Below, one piece after another: positions 39,600-51,655 of a DNA stretch of 64,000 nt. The position numbers and the translations under genes were made by a program. Within the stretch, counting starts at the first letter, position 1, and each line of letters starts with the position of its first letter. Below the pieces are notes generated by a model. The model had not been told where the DNA came from and ran no database searches. It worked only from the letters and a program-made list of their open reading frames with translations. Origin of the DNA: Ceratotherium simum simum (lineage: Eukaryota; Chordata; Mammalia; Perissodactyla; Rhinocerotidae). The stretch lies in assembly GCF_000283155.1 (NCBI RefSeq), contig NW_004454177.1:6649060-6713059 (forward strand), given 5' to 3'.

Positions 39600-40500
39600 A
39601 ACTTAAAACATACATATACATTCATTCACTAATCTTTTAAAAAGAGTTTATTATGGAAAATTTCAAACATAAACCAAAGTAGAGAAAATAGTATAATGAA
39701 CCCCTACTGACCTGTCACCAGCTTAAGCAGTGGTCACCTCATGGCCAATCTTTCATCTGTACTCCTTTCTGCTTCTCTTTTCTCCCTACTTTGTTTTAAA
39801 GTTAATCCCAGAATCCTGTCATTTCATCAGTAAATGTTTTGGCGTGTATCTTTAAGTAGACCAGGATTCTCCTTCAAAAAAAAACGTAACCACAGTATCA
39901 TTATCCTACTTAAAAACAATTAACAGTAAGTCCTTAATGTCATTAAATATCAAATCAGTGTTAAAATTTCCCTGATTGTCACATATATATATATATATAT
40001 ATTTATTTATTTATTTTTTCTTTTTTCTAGCCATTTATTTGTTTGAATCAGGGTCTAAATAAAGTCCATACATGGGCCGGCCCCGTGGCTTAGTGGTTAA
40101 GTGTGTGTGCTCCGCTGCTGGTGGCCTGGGTTCGGATCCTGGGCACGCGCTGACGCACCGCTTCTCCGGCCATGCTGAGGCCGCGTCCCACAAACAGCAA
40201 CTAGAAGGATGTGCAGCTATGATGTACAACTATCTACTGAGGCTTCGGGGGGGGGGGGGAATGTCCATACATTATAATTGATTGATGTCTCTTAAACTTT
40301 TTTTTTTTAATTTGTTTGTTTTGTTCTATACGTTTCCCTTCCTTCTCTTTTTCTTTGCAATTTAAGAAACACATTTGCTAATCTTTTGATGGAGGGCCAG
40401 GGCGTTTCTTTGTATGTTAATGCCCTGATTGGTGTTTCTTCATCTAGTTTGCATTAAACATACCCATAGTTCATCATCAATGATTTCCAGTTTTGTTTTG
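39600..40500. repeat. Ancient L1-like (L1M) sequence, split by an ERE1
   Basis: AATTTCAAACATAAACCAAA, GTATAATGAACCCCTACTGA, GAATCAGGGTCTAAATAAAG and TTGATGTCTCTTAAACTTTT belong to a common ancient repeat that I take as L1M. Orientation is unresolved. An (AT)n tract lies at 39982-40000. Confidence 0.6.
40074..40260 (+). repeat. ERE1-type SINE with poly-G end
   Basis: Head GGGCCGGCCCCGTGGCTTAG. The 3' end GAGGCTTCGGGGGGGGG has about twelve G and then only AA, so the usual A-rich tail is missing or replaced. Flanks AGTCCATACAT and TGTCCATACAT. Confidence 0.92.
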
Positions 40501-40825
40501 CTTTTTAAAAGAAAAACAGGAATTTAAAGGCATTTGTGAAGCAATATGAGTACAGAATCCCTCGTGAGTTTATGATTTCCCACCCAATCTTTTACACCTG
40601 TCTCATCCACGTCTAATTTGGCTTTACCAAGTCTTTTTAAGAATTCAACTTAGTTTTCATAGGAACATGTCTTTCTTTTCTCCTGGATTTCTCATCAGTT
40701 TACATATCTAATTAAATTACGCAACTATAATAACAAGAGCAACTGGTATAAATAGGTTTGGAAAAAACCAATTAGTTCTTGGTAAGCCTGCAACTTAATG
40801 GGTGGGAACAGAAATATCTAGGAGT

Positions 40826-41123
40826 GGGCTGGCCCCGTGGCTTAGTGGTTAAGTGCGCGTGCTCCGCTACTGGCGGCCCGGGTTCGGATCCCGGGCGCGC
40901 ACCGACACACCGCTTCTCTGGCCATGGTGAGGCCGAGTCCCAGGTACAGCAACTAGAAGGATGTGCAGCTATGACATACAACTATCTACTGGGGCTTTTG
41001 GGGCGGGGGAAGAGGTGGAGGATTGGCAATAGATGTTAGCTCAGAGCTGGTCTTCCTCAGCAAAAAGAGGAGGATTAGCACAGATGTTAGCTCAGGGCTG
41101 ATCTTCCTCACAAAAAAAAAAAA
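40826..41123 (+). repeat. Composite ERE SINE
   Basis: ERE1-type body followed by two tail units and poly-A. Exact 14-bp duplication AAATATCTAGGAGT at 40812-40825 and 41124-41137. Confidence 0.95.
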
Positions 41124-41137
41124 AAATATCTAGGAGT

Positions 41138-42205
41138 AAGAGAGAGTAGCCATTAATTGGGGCCAGTTTCTATGCTGGGGCACCAATTATTTTATAGAGA
41201 GAAGGGGAAGCATTGATTATTTTGGCAGGTTGGTTGAGTGGAGATGGGTTAAGAGAGCTTCCACGTTAATTTAAAATTATAAATAAGCCAAAGTTGTTAG
41301 AAATTTGAGGACAAGATATTTTATGGAATCTTTTATTTATAGAGTATACTTCAGGGTAGTATTTTTGCCCACTTATGTTAAGAGTTTGCATGAACTGAGT
41401 TGAATTTGATAATGGGCCAGTGATGTTAAAAATTTGGTGAGGAAACAGCCAAAACTCTTTAGTTTAAAAGGTTCATGTCTGTTCCCTGCCAGTGTAATGT
41501 TCCATGGAACAAGTTGACATTTTCATGTAGTAAGTTGTTTTCGGTTCCTGGCAAAAGAAATCTTGGTTCATATGCCACAAGAAACAGAATTGTTTTTATT
41601 GTGGAAGACAGGAGCGGGGCTGTTTCTTATTAGGATTAGTTGAGCACCTGCAGGATTTCTTACTTCTTTCTTTGTGCTTCCTGCCTCCTGTTGTCCTTTC
41701 CTTCTGTCAGAATGTTCTAATGTTGCATACGCAGTGTTCTGACAATAGATGAGTTTTTTTAGTAGCACATTTTTTTAAACCCTCGAAATAATGTTTTTAG
41801 TGAATGTTTTAGCTTACTTTCCATTTCTGCATCAACAGTGATATTGTTATTCTAGTCAAACGGGGCAGTTGTATTCCAGCAGTGATCTTTGTGTCCAAGT
41901 CAGCAGCAGAGACACCACTTTCATGTATTATACCTAAGTATCTTATATGTGTATAGTAATTCTGGGAGGTAATTAAATTTGGGGATGATACTTTCAGATC
42001 TCTTTAAATGATTTTACAGTCCTTGAGAATAAAATAACTTGTTTGAAGCATGTTACTCATTGGCCTCTTTGACATAAGCAGAAGAGTAGCTGGTGATTTC
42101 AGCCTTCTGCCTTTTCTGATCTCATTTTCCTTCCTTTTCAGTCAGCAGCTGCATCCAGTGCCCTGCTCTAAGTGAGCTCTTAGTAAAAGAGGTACTGTTT
42201 TACTG
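41138..42205 (+). other. SIK3: SIK3 intron 1, unique sequence
   Basis: No recognised repeat or exon. Confidence 0.45.
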
Positions 42206-42221
42206 AGCACAACCCCCCCCC

Positions 42222-42526
42222 TTTTTTTTTTTGTGAGGAAGATCAGCCCTGAGCTAACATCCGTGCTAATCCCCCTCTTTTTGCTGAGGAAGACCGGCTT
42301 TGAGCTAACATCTATTGCCAATCCTCCTCCTCCCCCCGCCCCCCCGCCAAAGCCCCAGTAGATAGTTGTATGTCGTAGTTGCACATCCTTCTAGTTGCTG
42401 TATGTGGGACGCGGCCTCAGCATGGCCAGAGAAGCGGTGCGTTGGTGCGTGCCCCGGATCTGAACCTGGGCTGCCGGCAGCAGAGTGCGCCCACTTAGCT
42501 TAACTGCTAAGCCACAGGGCCGGCCC
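42222..42526 (-). repeat. Composite ERE SINE
   Basis: Two tail units, then AAAGCCCCAGTAGATAGTTG and head CCACAGGGCCGGCCCC. Flanks AGCACAACCCCC and AACACAACCTCT. Confidence 0.94.
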
Positions 42527-42849
42527 CAACACAACCTCTTTATATCAATGGTGGTTAGCTTTTTTAGGCAAAGAATCCAGTTTGGAGTCACATTAAATTT
42601 TGAAAATCACATTCCAAGTGTGTTACCTAAATTTCTCTTCCTTTTCTTATGTTAGTGCCAGTGTTTTCTGCTTTTCCAGCTCTTTGGGGAACCTTTTTGG
42701 CCCCTCAAAATTGCCTGAGGCAGTCTGGAAACTGAGCATTGGTGTGGGAGTCAGGGCACTTCTTTCCAGAGTCAGTGTTTACTAGCCTAGCAGTTTTCTT
42801 TGGGCAAGTCGCTTAGCCTCAGGGAGCTTCCAGTTTCTTTTATATTTAT

Positions 42850-44100
42850 ATATTTTTTTAACCACTTTATTGAGATATAATTCACATGCCATACAGTTCA
42901 TCCAATTCACTGTTTTTAGTATATTCACAGAGTTGTGTAACCATCACCACAATCAATTTCAGAACATTTTCATTCCCTTTGGAAGAAACGACATGCCCAT
43001 TAGCAATCACTGTCTGTTTCCTCAGCCTCCCTCTCCCAGCCCCAAGCAACCACAAATCAATCTCTATAGATTTGCCTATTCTGGACATTTCATATAAATG
43101 GAATCATACGATATATTGTCCTTTGTGTCTGGCTTCTTTCACTTAGCATAATATCCTCAAGGTTCAACCATGTTGTAGCATATATTGGAATTTTATTCCT
43201 TTTTATGGCTGAATAACATTCCATTGTATGGATATACTGTGTTTTGATTATCCATTTATGAATCGATGGACATTTGCATTATTTCCACTTTTTAGCTATT
43301 ATCAATAATGCATACAAGTTTTTGTGTGGACGTTATGTTTTCATTTTTCTTGAGTATATACCTAAGAATGGAATTGCTGGATCATGTTTATGGATCAGTA
43401 ATTCCAGGTTTAACTTTTTGAGGAATTGCCAAACTGTTTCCCAAAGTGGCTGCACCATTTTACATTCCCACCAGACATGTATGAGGGTTCCAGTTTTTCC
43501 ACATCGTCACTAAAACTTACTCTCTTTCTTTTTGATCTAGCCATCCTAGTGGATGTGAAGTGGTATCTTTTTTTAAAATAATTTTATTTATTTATTTTTT
43601 CCCCCAAAGCCCCAGTAGAGAGTTTTATGTCATAGCTGCACATCCTTCTAGTTGCTGTATGTGGGACGCAGCCTCAGCATGGCTGGAGAAGCGGTGCGTC
43701 GGTGCGCGATGGGGATCCGAACCCGGGCCGCCAGCAGCGGAGCGCGAGCACTTACCCACTAAGCCACGGGGCCGGCCCGTGAAGTGGTATCTTATTGTGG
43801 TTTTGATTTGTATTTCCCTAATGACCAATGGTGTTGAGCATCCTTTCATGTGCTAATTGACCATTTGTAGATCTTTAGAGAAGTGTCTATTTAGATTTTT
43901 TGCTCATTTTTTAGTTGGGTTATTTGTCTTTTCATTGAGTTATAAGAATTCTTTATGTGTTCTGGATACAAGTCCTTTATCAGATATATGATTTACAAAT
44001 ATTTGCTCCCATTATGTGGGTTGTCTTTTCACTTTCTTAGTGGTTTTGTTTGCAGCACAAAAGTTTTTAATTTTGGTGCTCTACTTTCTTAATTTGTAAA
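42850..44100 (-). repeat. L1, antisense, 3' end to ORF2 C-terminus
   Basis: CCACTTTATTGAGATATAAT, GTGTAACCATCACCACAATC, CATGGCTGAATAACATTCCA-like text, CAAAGTGGCTGCACCATTTT and CCTTTATCAGATATATGATT. The same L1 segment as at 18213. Split by an ERE1 at 43570. Confidence 0.92.
43570..43778 (-). repeat. ERE1-type SINE inside antisense L1
   Basis: Exact 15-bp duplication GTGAAGTGGTATCTT at 43555-43569 and 43779-43793, with an intact GGGGCCGGCCC head. Confidence 0.96.
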
Positions 44101-44749
44101 GTTATTCTAACTCTGAAGTTATATGTTCTGTTGTGAATATTTTCCTTTGTACTTGTTCTGTACCTTGCTCCCATGTTTGGATAGTTCTTCCTTTTCCAGA
44201 ACATTTTATAGCCTCAAAGTCTCCTTAAAAACATCTATCTGTGTATCTATCTATCTGATACATGTGTCTTATAAGATAATCACACTTTACAAAATATATA
44301 CCATAGAAAGTGAAAGTTCCCTCTCAGCAGAGAAAAAATTGTTAACATTTTTTAACTAGATTTTTTCCTATTCATGTGTTAACATTTTAGTTTTCTTTAT
44401 TAAAAAGGGTTCGTACTACACATCCAGTTTGCTATTTTTAATAATGATGTATCTCCAGCATTCTTCCGTGTCAGTACATTTTGCCCTGTCTCAATCTTTT
44501 TAATGGCTGCAGAATATTCCATTTTATGGATATACTATAATTTATTTAGGTAGTATCCTATTGATAGATTTAGGTTGTTTCCAGCCTTTATTTTTTTAAT
44601 TACAAATTATGTTAGTTAATGTTTCCATGCATTTATATTTGCATACTAGTGCTAATGTTTCTTTTCTATTCCATTTGTTTGCTGTTGGGCTATTTACTAT
44701 TCGAAAGACACTTAAGTCTCATACGTAAGTTTTAAAAATACAAGAGTTT

Positions 44750-45049
44750 GGGGCCGGCCCCGTCGCTTAGTGGTTAAGTGTGCATGCTCCGCTACTGGCG
44801 GCCCGGGTTCGGAACCTGGGCGCGCACCGATGCACCGCTTCTCCGGCCATGCTGAGGCCGAGTCCCGCATACAGCAACTAGAAGGACGTGCAACTATGAC
44901 ATACAACTACCTATTGGGACTTTGGGGAAGAAAAAAAGGAGGAGGATTGGCAATAGATGTTAGCTCAGAGCCGGTCTTCCTCAGCATAAAAAAAAAAGAG
45001 GAGGATTAGCACGGGTGTTAGCTCAGGGCTGATCTTCCTTACCAAAAAA
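44750..45049 (+). repeat. Composite ERE SINE
   Basis: Exact 16-bp duplication AAAAATACAAGAGTTT at 44734-44749 and 45050-45065. ERE1-type body plus two tail units. Confidence 0.95.
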
Positions 45050-45874
45050 AAAAATACAAGAGTTTTATTAGGTCCAACCTAGAGTAAACTTCCCAAAAGT
45101 TACGTATTCTTTTCCATTATAATATATACCATTTTGGAATCTTCCTTTGAAACTAGGTTTTTCATTTTCTCAGTAATTTCATAGAGTAATTCACTAGAAG
45201 TAAAGTGTCTGAGTCAAAGTATGAGTGCTTAAAATTTTATAAATGTTGCCAAATTGCCCTCCAAGAAAGGCCAAGCTAATTCATTCAATTCAAGAGTGTA
45301 GGACAGTGTTCTTTCTGTTCTCTTTAACACTGGCAACCAGCCATCTTTTTAGGGAGTCAGTCTGACAGGTAAGAAAATGTCATTTTAGTCTGTAGTTATT
45401 TATTAGTGAATTTGAGTATCATTTAATTTGTCTATTGGCTATTCATATTTTTTCTTGGAATTGTCTGTGTCCTTTGTCTACTTTTCTATTGGGCTTTTTG
45501 GCTTTTTTTCATTAACATGTAATTGCTTTTTGAATATAGAGAAATTAGTTACCTCTTAAAATATTATGGATATGTTTCTGTATTTGTCTTTTGTCTTGTG
45601 TGTGTGTATTCTTTTTTAATATAAAATATAAACATTTTTATATAGTCAGATTTTCCTGTTTTTTACTTTATGACTTCTCGTTTCCTTCCTCATTGTAATC
45701 TTTTAAAAATATTTCCTCATGTTTTCTTCAAGTACTTTTATGGTTTTGTTTTTAAATTTAGATCTTTGCTTCATGTCTGATGCATTTTGGTTTAAACTAA
45801 ATGAGAAAGGGATAGATTGTGGAATTTATTGGAGTTGTAATTTTACATTTATTTTTGTGGTTATTAGTGCTTGC

Positions 45875-46104
45875 TTTTTTTTTTTTTTTTTTAAGATTTT
45901 ATTTATTTATTTTCCCCCACAGAGCCCCAGTAGATAGTTGTATGTCATAGCTGCACATCCTTCTAGTTGCTGTATGTGGGGCGTGGCCTCAGCATGGCCG
46001 GAGAAGCAGTGCTTCGGTACACGCCCGGGATCTGAACCTGGGCCGCCAGCAGCGGAGCTTGCGCACTTAACCACTAAGCCTCGGGGCCGGCCCTAGGCCG
46101 GCCC
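45875..46104 (-). repeat. ERE1-type SINE at a repeat junction
   Basis: Normal body, but the head is duplicated: GGCCGGCCCTAGGCCGGCCC at 46085-46104. No target-site duplication is seen. Left flank is antisense L1, right flank L2-like. Confidence 0.88.
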
Positions 46105-46235
46105 TTTCTTCTCCCACTTGACTGTAAGCTCTCTGAGGGCAGTGGACTGTGTCATTGTTTTTCCTTGTTCTTATTTTCAGTGTCTAGCGCAGTGCTTGCC
46201 TCATGATAGGCCCTCTATTTATGGAATGAATGAAT
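46105..46235 (+). repeat. L2 LINE 3' end
   Basis: CTTGACTGTAAGCTCTCTGA, GGGCAGTGGACTGTGTCATT, AGCGCAGTGCTTGCCTCATG and a GGAATGAATGAA end. Confidence 0.8.
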
Positions 46236-46500
46236 CTGTCTTTTTCTCCAGATGTCTAGCTTGTTGTCCCAACACAATTTATTGAATAACATCTTTCCCC
46301 TCTTGATTTAAAAAGCTACTTTATCCACAAAACCTCCAGATACTTGGGTACATTTCTGAACTCTTTTAATCCATCAGTTGGAGTGTCTTTACTTGCTTTG
46401 ATACTATACAGCTTTAATTATTATAGCTTTATACTACTTAAAGTATATTTGGAAGCCTCAGAATATTCTTAAATTATTATACCAGTTTGGGAAGCACTGT

Positions 46501-47000
46501 AATCTCTTTTTCTAAAACTTCTTGCTATCCCTTAGAAAACACTCGTTTAACTTACTGATTAAACATTTAATCCATTCTGAGAGTCAGCCTGCTAAGTAGA
46601 AATGATTTTGGGGTATTACTTGCCAAAGAATCTTTCTAGGATATGACATACTTAATTCTGACTTGACATCCTAAGTGTCTTTTTAAAAACTCTCATTTTA
46701 TAATCTTGGGTATCTCTAGAAAGAGAAAACATTTTCCTCACAATTTTTTAATGCAGAATACACAGAGAGAGAGTAGGTGGTAGAAAAGGCGTCAAGAAAA
46801 TGTGTTAGCACTCAGCTGATGTCAGAGCAGATAGTGGAAAAGATATTACTTAAAAGTGGTATACAGAATTCAGTTTTGTGACCTTGATTTCTCACCTTGT
46901 GCTTGACATGTTTCCTTCCTGTGGCATGCAATATTAGATCGATTCATTGGTTATGCCTTGGGTGAAGTTCAGGTAACACTGCTAAATAATCACTTTCTTT
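46501..47000 (+). other. SIK3: SIK3 intron 1, unique sequence
   Basis: No recognised repeat or exon. Confidence 0.45.
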
Positions 47001-47243
47001 TTTTTGTGTGTGAGGAAGATTAGCCCTGAGCTAACATCTGTTGCCAATCCTCCTCTTTTTGCTGAGGAATATTGGCCCCGGGCTAACATCCATGCCCAGC
47101 TTCCTCTACTTGATATGGGACGCCGCCACAGCATGGCTTGGTAAGCGGTGTGTCAGTCCATGCCCGGGATCCGAATCCCCGAACCCTGGGCCGCTGAAGC
47201 CGAGCGCGCGCACTTAACCACTATGGCACTGGGCCAGCCCCAG
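47001..47243 (-). repeat. ERE2-type SINE
   Basis: Two tail units and head GCACTGGGCCAGCCCC. Flanks TAATCACTTTCTTT and TAATCACTTTGTTT. Confidence 0.93.
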
Positions 47244-47257
47244 TAATCACTTTGTTT

Positions 47258-49019
47258 TTCTTTGATGTAGCCTCCTTTTCTCTGTAAAACATTAGCAATT
47301 CTTAGAGTCTGAAATAGAGCATTCTCTTGGGTCTTTCTCATGCAGGAGCAAACTTTAGGGTCTTAGGAGTCTTAGAGAAGTTTAAAGCAGAGAAATTAAT
47401 GTCTGGGGGAACAGACCTAATGGAACAGGACATACCTATTGTGATAAAATCCTTGCTTTCTTTTTGATTGAGTAGTATTCTAGAGTGCTTCAACACAACT
47501 CTTAGTTCTATACAACCGCTAATTTACAAGTGTATTTTCAGATGATTACCCATTTTCTTAAAAAAAAGTACCAATAATTTTGTCAAGCTCTTTCAGACTT
47601 TTCCTTAATAAGCCTAACCATGGATTTTAGAAATATTAAAGTAGAAAAATACTCAAATAGGTTTTGTTTGGGACTCTCAGTCTCCACCCTGGAATTAAGT
47701 ACCACTGAAAATAACCCTGGAATGAAGGGTTTTTGTGTGGCAGGACTAGTTGACTTAAACGATTATTCCTTTTGCAAGTTTTCTGTTGGTGGAAAATGGG
47801 CTTACTTTTCTTTTACCTGTATTCTTTATTTTTCTCAATGCTATTCTTAACTGAGAGATTTTTAGGCAGTTAACTGTCCCAGCATACCAATAAGCAGCTT
47901 ACTAGTAGATGTTATGATTTGTTACTCTTGAGATTGACTGTCCTTGCAAAACACCTGTCTGTATTGGAGCTTTGCTAGGTGGTTGGCTTGTGTGTTTGAA
48001 GATTTGCTCCAAAGAAAGCAAAGCTATTGGAAAAAGAGCAAAGGGAAAAGGAGTCAGTAAATCTCTATATGCTTTCATTGAAGAGACGTCCCAATTAGAA
48101 AGCTTTTGCAGGCTTGACCTTTTTGCACTCAAGTAACCCAGCATTTCATTATGTATTCCGTTGAGGTTTTGGAGCTCTGTGCCAGAAGGCGGGAACCAAG
48201 GTTGAATGTGAAAGGAATATTCAGAGGATGAAGCTCATAGTCAACAAAGTGCTGCTTCATAGGCTAGGTCCAAAAATAACCTGCTTGCCATGGGAGAGCA
48301 AGAATGGAGGTAGCACTTAGTGCTGTTTTCAGCAGTGTCTTAGGTCCTGTGATGTCATTCCAGCATGATTAAAGTCATGTTTAAGGCAGTGTCATTACAA
48401 TTTAGGTTCCGGAGAATGTTGCCTCGGTAAGTTTTACTTAACCCCATGGAAAAGTTATTTGCCAAGTTTGGAAGGAGTACTTTTCTGCGAGGTTGGAGGA
48501 AATTAACATAATTTACTCTTCTCTGAATAGGAGGATGGTCTGCATTATGGCAATCTAATCATTGAGACTCAAATTAGTGATTTGCTTGGGTCCTCTGGTG
48601 AATCTTGAGTGATTTTAAGGGGCTGAACTCAGTCTGGTTTAGAAAAGTTGTCATTGGAATGGATTGCTGACTGCCCTGAGGGTAGGAAATGTTATGGTTC
48701 AGAGGGCCCTTCTAAGGCTTGCAGTAGAACCCTAAAGACAATAAGTTTTAAGAGTTTATAAATAACATTGAGTGTGGAAATGCATAGCACCTAGACACAT
48801 AGTTAGCAAGTCAAGAAGTTTGACTAGAAGCAATAAATTAACTCTAGTCACTTGATGCAATGAGATCATGGAAGGGCACATAGTTTGTTTTAGGTGGTGG
48901 TAATTGTGATGCTGAGGCTGGCCCAGGAAATGAGCTGTCAGATATGCTGTCATCCCCATTAACGGTTCGTATTATTTTTCAGGTTTATAGTTGTATGAAG
49001 AGATGATTTTCCTACCCTG
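47258..49019 (+). other. SIK3: SIK3 intron 1, unique sequence
   Basis: No recognised repeat or exon in about 1.8 kb. Short frames at 47.6 and 48.0 kb have no domain. Confidence 0.45.
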
Positions 49020-49440
49020 TCTAGGGGACTAGAGGTTCAAAAATTTAAAAGCTATGAAAGAGTGAAATACAGAGAAAAGTTTCCTGCCCCCGCATACCCC
49101 ATAGCCATCCAGATCCCCTTCCCATAGGCAGTCGGTATTATAAGTATCTCATATATCCTGAGATATTTTATGTGTATACAAGTAAATGTGTATATCTACC
49201 TACTGTACTCCCTCTTTTAAAACAAATTGTAGTAAATTATACACACTAGTCTGCATCTTTTTTCACTATTATATCTTGAGGATTATTACTTATAATTATA
49301 TAAGAAGCTTTCTAATTAGAAAAAAATGCTGTACGTAGTCCCATAGAAGGGTGTATCATATTTTTTTAGTTAGTCTCCTTATGGATGGTTATGTGAGTTA
49401 TTTCCAGTCTTTTGCTAATATAAATAATACTTCCTCTGGA
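49020..49440 (-). repeat. Old L1 fragment, antisense
   Basis: CCATCCAGATCCCCTTCCCA, TAGTCTGCATCTTTTTTCAC, CTTATGGATGGTTATGTGAG and TTATTTCCAGTCTTTTGCTA fit reverse-complement old L1. Confidence 0.6.
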
Positions 49441-49579
49441 GATCAGATGAACTATAAAAGGGTAGGTAAGTCATCTCACAACTGGACTAGAGAGAGTGAG
49501 ACAATTCATGCTTTCATTATATAGTTAATACTATTTGGAAACCTGAGTATAGGCCTGGTCATCAGTTTTCCATCGTAAT

Positions 49580-49792
49580 TACCATGTGCTAAGTGCCTAC
49601 TATGTTCCGGATACTTCAGATAATTCATGCTAACCTCGAAACAACTTTGCAAAGTAACTGTTGTTACACCTAGTTTCCATTGAGGAAACTGAGGTTCAGT
49701 TAGGTAACTTGTCCAAGGTCACATATCTTTTAAGTCGTGAGAGCTGAGATTTATAAGTAGGTCAGTATGACTCCAAGGCTCTTGTTCTTTCT
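49580..49792 (-). repeat. MIR SINE, antisense
   Basis: ACCATGTGCTAAGTGCCTAC, TTGAGGAAACTGAGGTTCAG and TTGTCCAAGGTCACATATCT. Its head is cut by the ERE1 at 49808. Confidence 0.88.
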
Positions 49793-49807
49793 ACAATACC
49801 AGGTGTT

Positions 49808-50027
49808 TTTTTTTTTTTTTTTAAAGATTTTATTTATTTATTTTTCCCCCCAAAGCCCCAGTAGATAGTTGTGTGTCATAGCTGCACATCCTTCTAGTTG
49901 CTGTATGTGGGACGCGGCCTCAGCATGGCCCGAGAAGCAGCGCGTCGGTGCGAGCCCGGGATCCGAACCCGGGTCGCCAGCAGTGGAGCGCGCTCACTTA
50001 ACCACTAAGCCACAGGGCCGGCCCCAC
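49808..50027 (-). repeat. ERE1-type SINE
   Basis: Exact 15-bp duplication ACAATACCAGGTGTT at 49793-49807 and 50028-50042, with an intact GGGCCGGCCCC head. Confidence 0.96.
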
Positions 50028-50042
50028 ACAATACCAGGTGTT

Positions 50043-51239
50043 AAGCACCAAAATTGAACAATGAAATTCTAAATAACCAGAATTCTATCACTGTCATTGT
50101 AACAGTGTTAATATGTAACCAGACAACTTGCCTGTTACTGATGATTTGAGCTGAAAGAGTAGAAGGAATGCTAAGGAAAATGACCACTGGGGAAACTAAG
50201 AGCTTCTATTCAAACTCACTCTGAGTATGCATATAATTTAAATTCAAGTAATGCACTTGCCATGCATATATAGCTTTAAGATAAATTCTCCAGTGTCCCC
50301 TTCCCCCATTTTATTGCAGTTCCTAAAGTCCTTCTATATAGAGATTATATAGCTGCCACTGAAGACCATAGCTAGTGGTAGCCAGGACCTGGAACTTTTT
50401 TGGGGGGAATGTCTGGGAAATCCATATACACCGAGACTACCAAAACCATGAATTCTCCTCCCATTGTGAAGTTTGAAGAGGTGACAATCTCCTTGACTTA
50501 ATAAATTTTGACTTATAAACTTTAGACTCAACTAGATTTTATTGCCCTCAAACCTTTAACATTATCCTGCAAAATATTGGAGAATACTTATTGGATAATA
50601 CTTTTGATGTACTTCCAACAACCATTGTAAGGGAGTGTTAATATGGGAGGTTCACATTTTGGTGAAATAATCACTTGGAAGCTGTGATTCAGCATTAGTC
50701 ACTGGCTTTTCTGCTAGGTTACACTCACCCGTCTCTCGCCCTAATTGTGGTGCGTCTCAGGCATTTGATTACGCAACTCCCCAAGAGACTGACCTTAGTG
50801 ATAACCCAGTCACATTTCCAGATAGTAAAAATATTCAGGGAAAAAAGTCATTCATCTGTATTAGCTAATGGTGTTAGTTCTCCTCTGGAGAAATGTTAGC
50901 ACACTTTCTAGGTTATGCCCAATTACATTACAAAGATAAATGACCATCTTAGGAAAAATGGCCACTTACACTTTTAGTGTTCTTAAAAAGTGGAAGCACA
51001 ACAGAATGTGCTTTCTGGACACACTCATTTTAGTACTTAATATGGGATCAGTTTTATCTCTTTTAACTGACTTTTTAAAACCATGGATGGTTTGGGTTTG
51101 TTCTACCTGTTTTACCTCATTTCTCACCGTTCTTTGTTTCCTCACTGTCTCATGAAATTGCTGTGTTTAGTCTTTCACTTAAAAAATCTCTTTTCGGGAA
51201 TGCCTATTATTTTTTTCCTCCCTTCTTTCCCTCCTTCTA
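50043..51239 (+). other. SIK3: SIK3 intron 1, unique sequence
   Basis: No recognised repeat or exon. A 71-codon frame at 50940 has no domain. Confidence 0.45.
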
Positions 51240-51362
51240 TTTGTTGACAAATATTTGAGTGTCTCCTGTGTTCCAGCCACTGTGCCAGGCATTGGGATGG
51301 AGTGGTGAACGAGAGAGAGACATGGTCTCTGCCCTCACGAGCTTACAGTCTATCCTAGTGTA
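51240..51362 (-). repeat. L2 LINE 3' end, antisense
   Basis: GAGTGTCTCCTGTGTTCCAG, CACTGTGCCAGGCATTGGGA and CTCACGAGCTTACAGTCTAT. Confidence 0.78.
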
Positions 51363-51369
51363 ACTGATT

Positions 51370-51655
51370 CCTATCCTGCCCTGCCTTCAAGATTCAGCTC
51401 TTCTGACCTTCACATACTTCTCTTTGACTTCTTTAGCCCTTGATGACGCATTACTTCTATGAGCTACACTGCTTTAAATCTCATTCACACAGTTTAGTGC
51501 TTATTGATGTAATACCCATATTCTGGGCTAATTTTTGAAGTATCTTAGTCTCATCTTACCAGCTAGAGTGTAAGTTCCTTAAAGGCAGAGAATGTCTTGT
51601 TGTTTTTTGTCCTCCACAATGCTGAGCCCAGGTAATAAAAGGGTTTTGATCCATC
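51370..51655 (+). repeat. L2 LINE 3' end, sense
   Basis: GCCTTCAAGATTCAGCTCTT, AGAGTGTAAGTTCCTTAAAG and GCAGAGAATGTCTTGTTGTT. It lies head to head with the antisense L2 beside it. Confidence 0.75.

Larger units (their letters stand above)
44360..46500 (-). repeat. Old L1, antisense, interrupted
   Basis: AATGGCTGCAGAATATTCCA near 44505, TGCCAAATTGCCCTCCAAGA near 45245, CTTTTATGGTTTTGTTTTTA near 45740, then GTCCCAACACAATTTATTGA near 46265 and TACAGCTTTAATTATTATAG. Interrupted by an ERE at 44750, an ERE1 at 45875 and an L2-like piece at 46105-46235. Confidence 0.75.
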
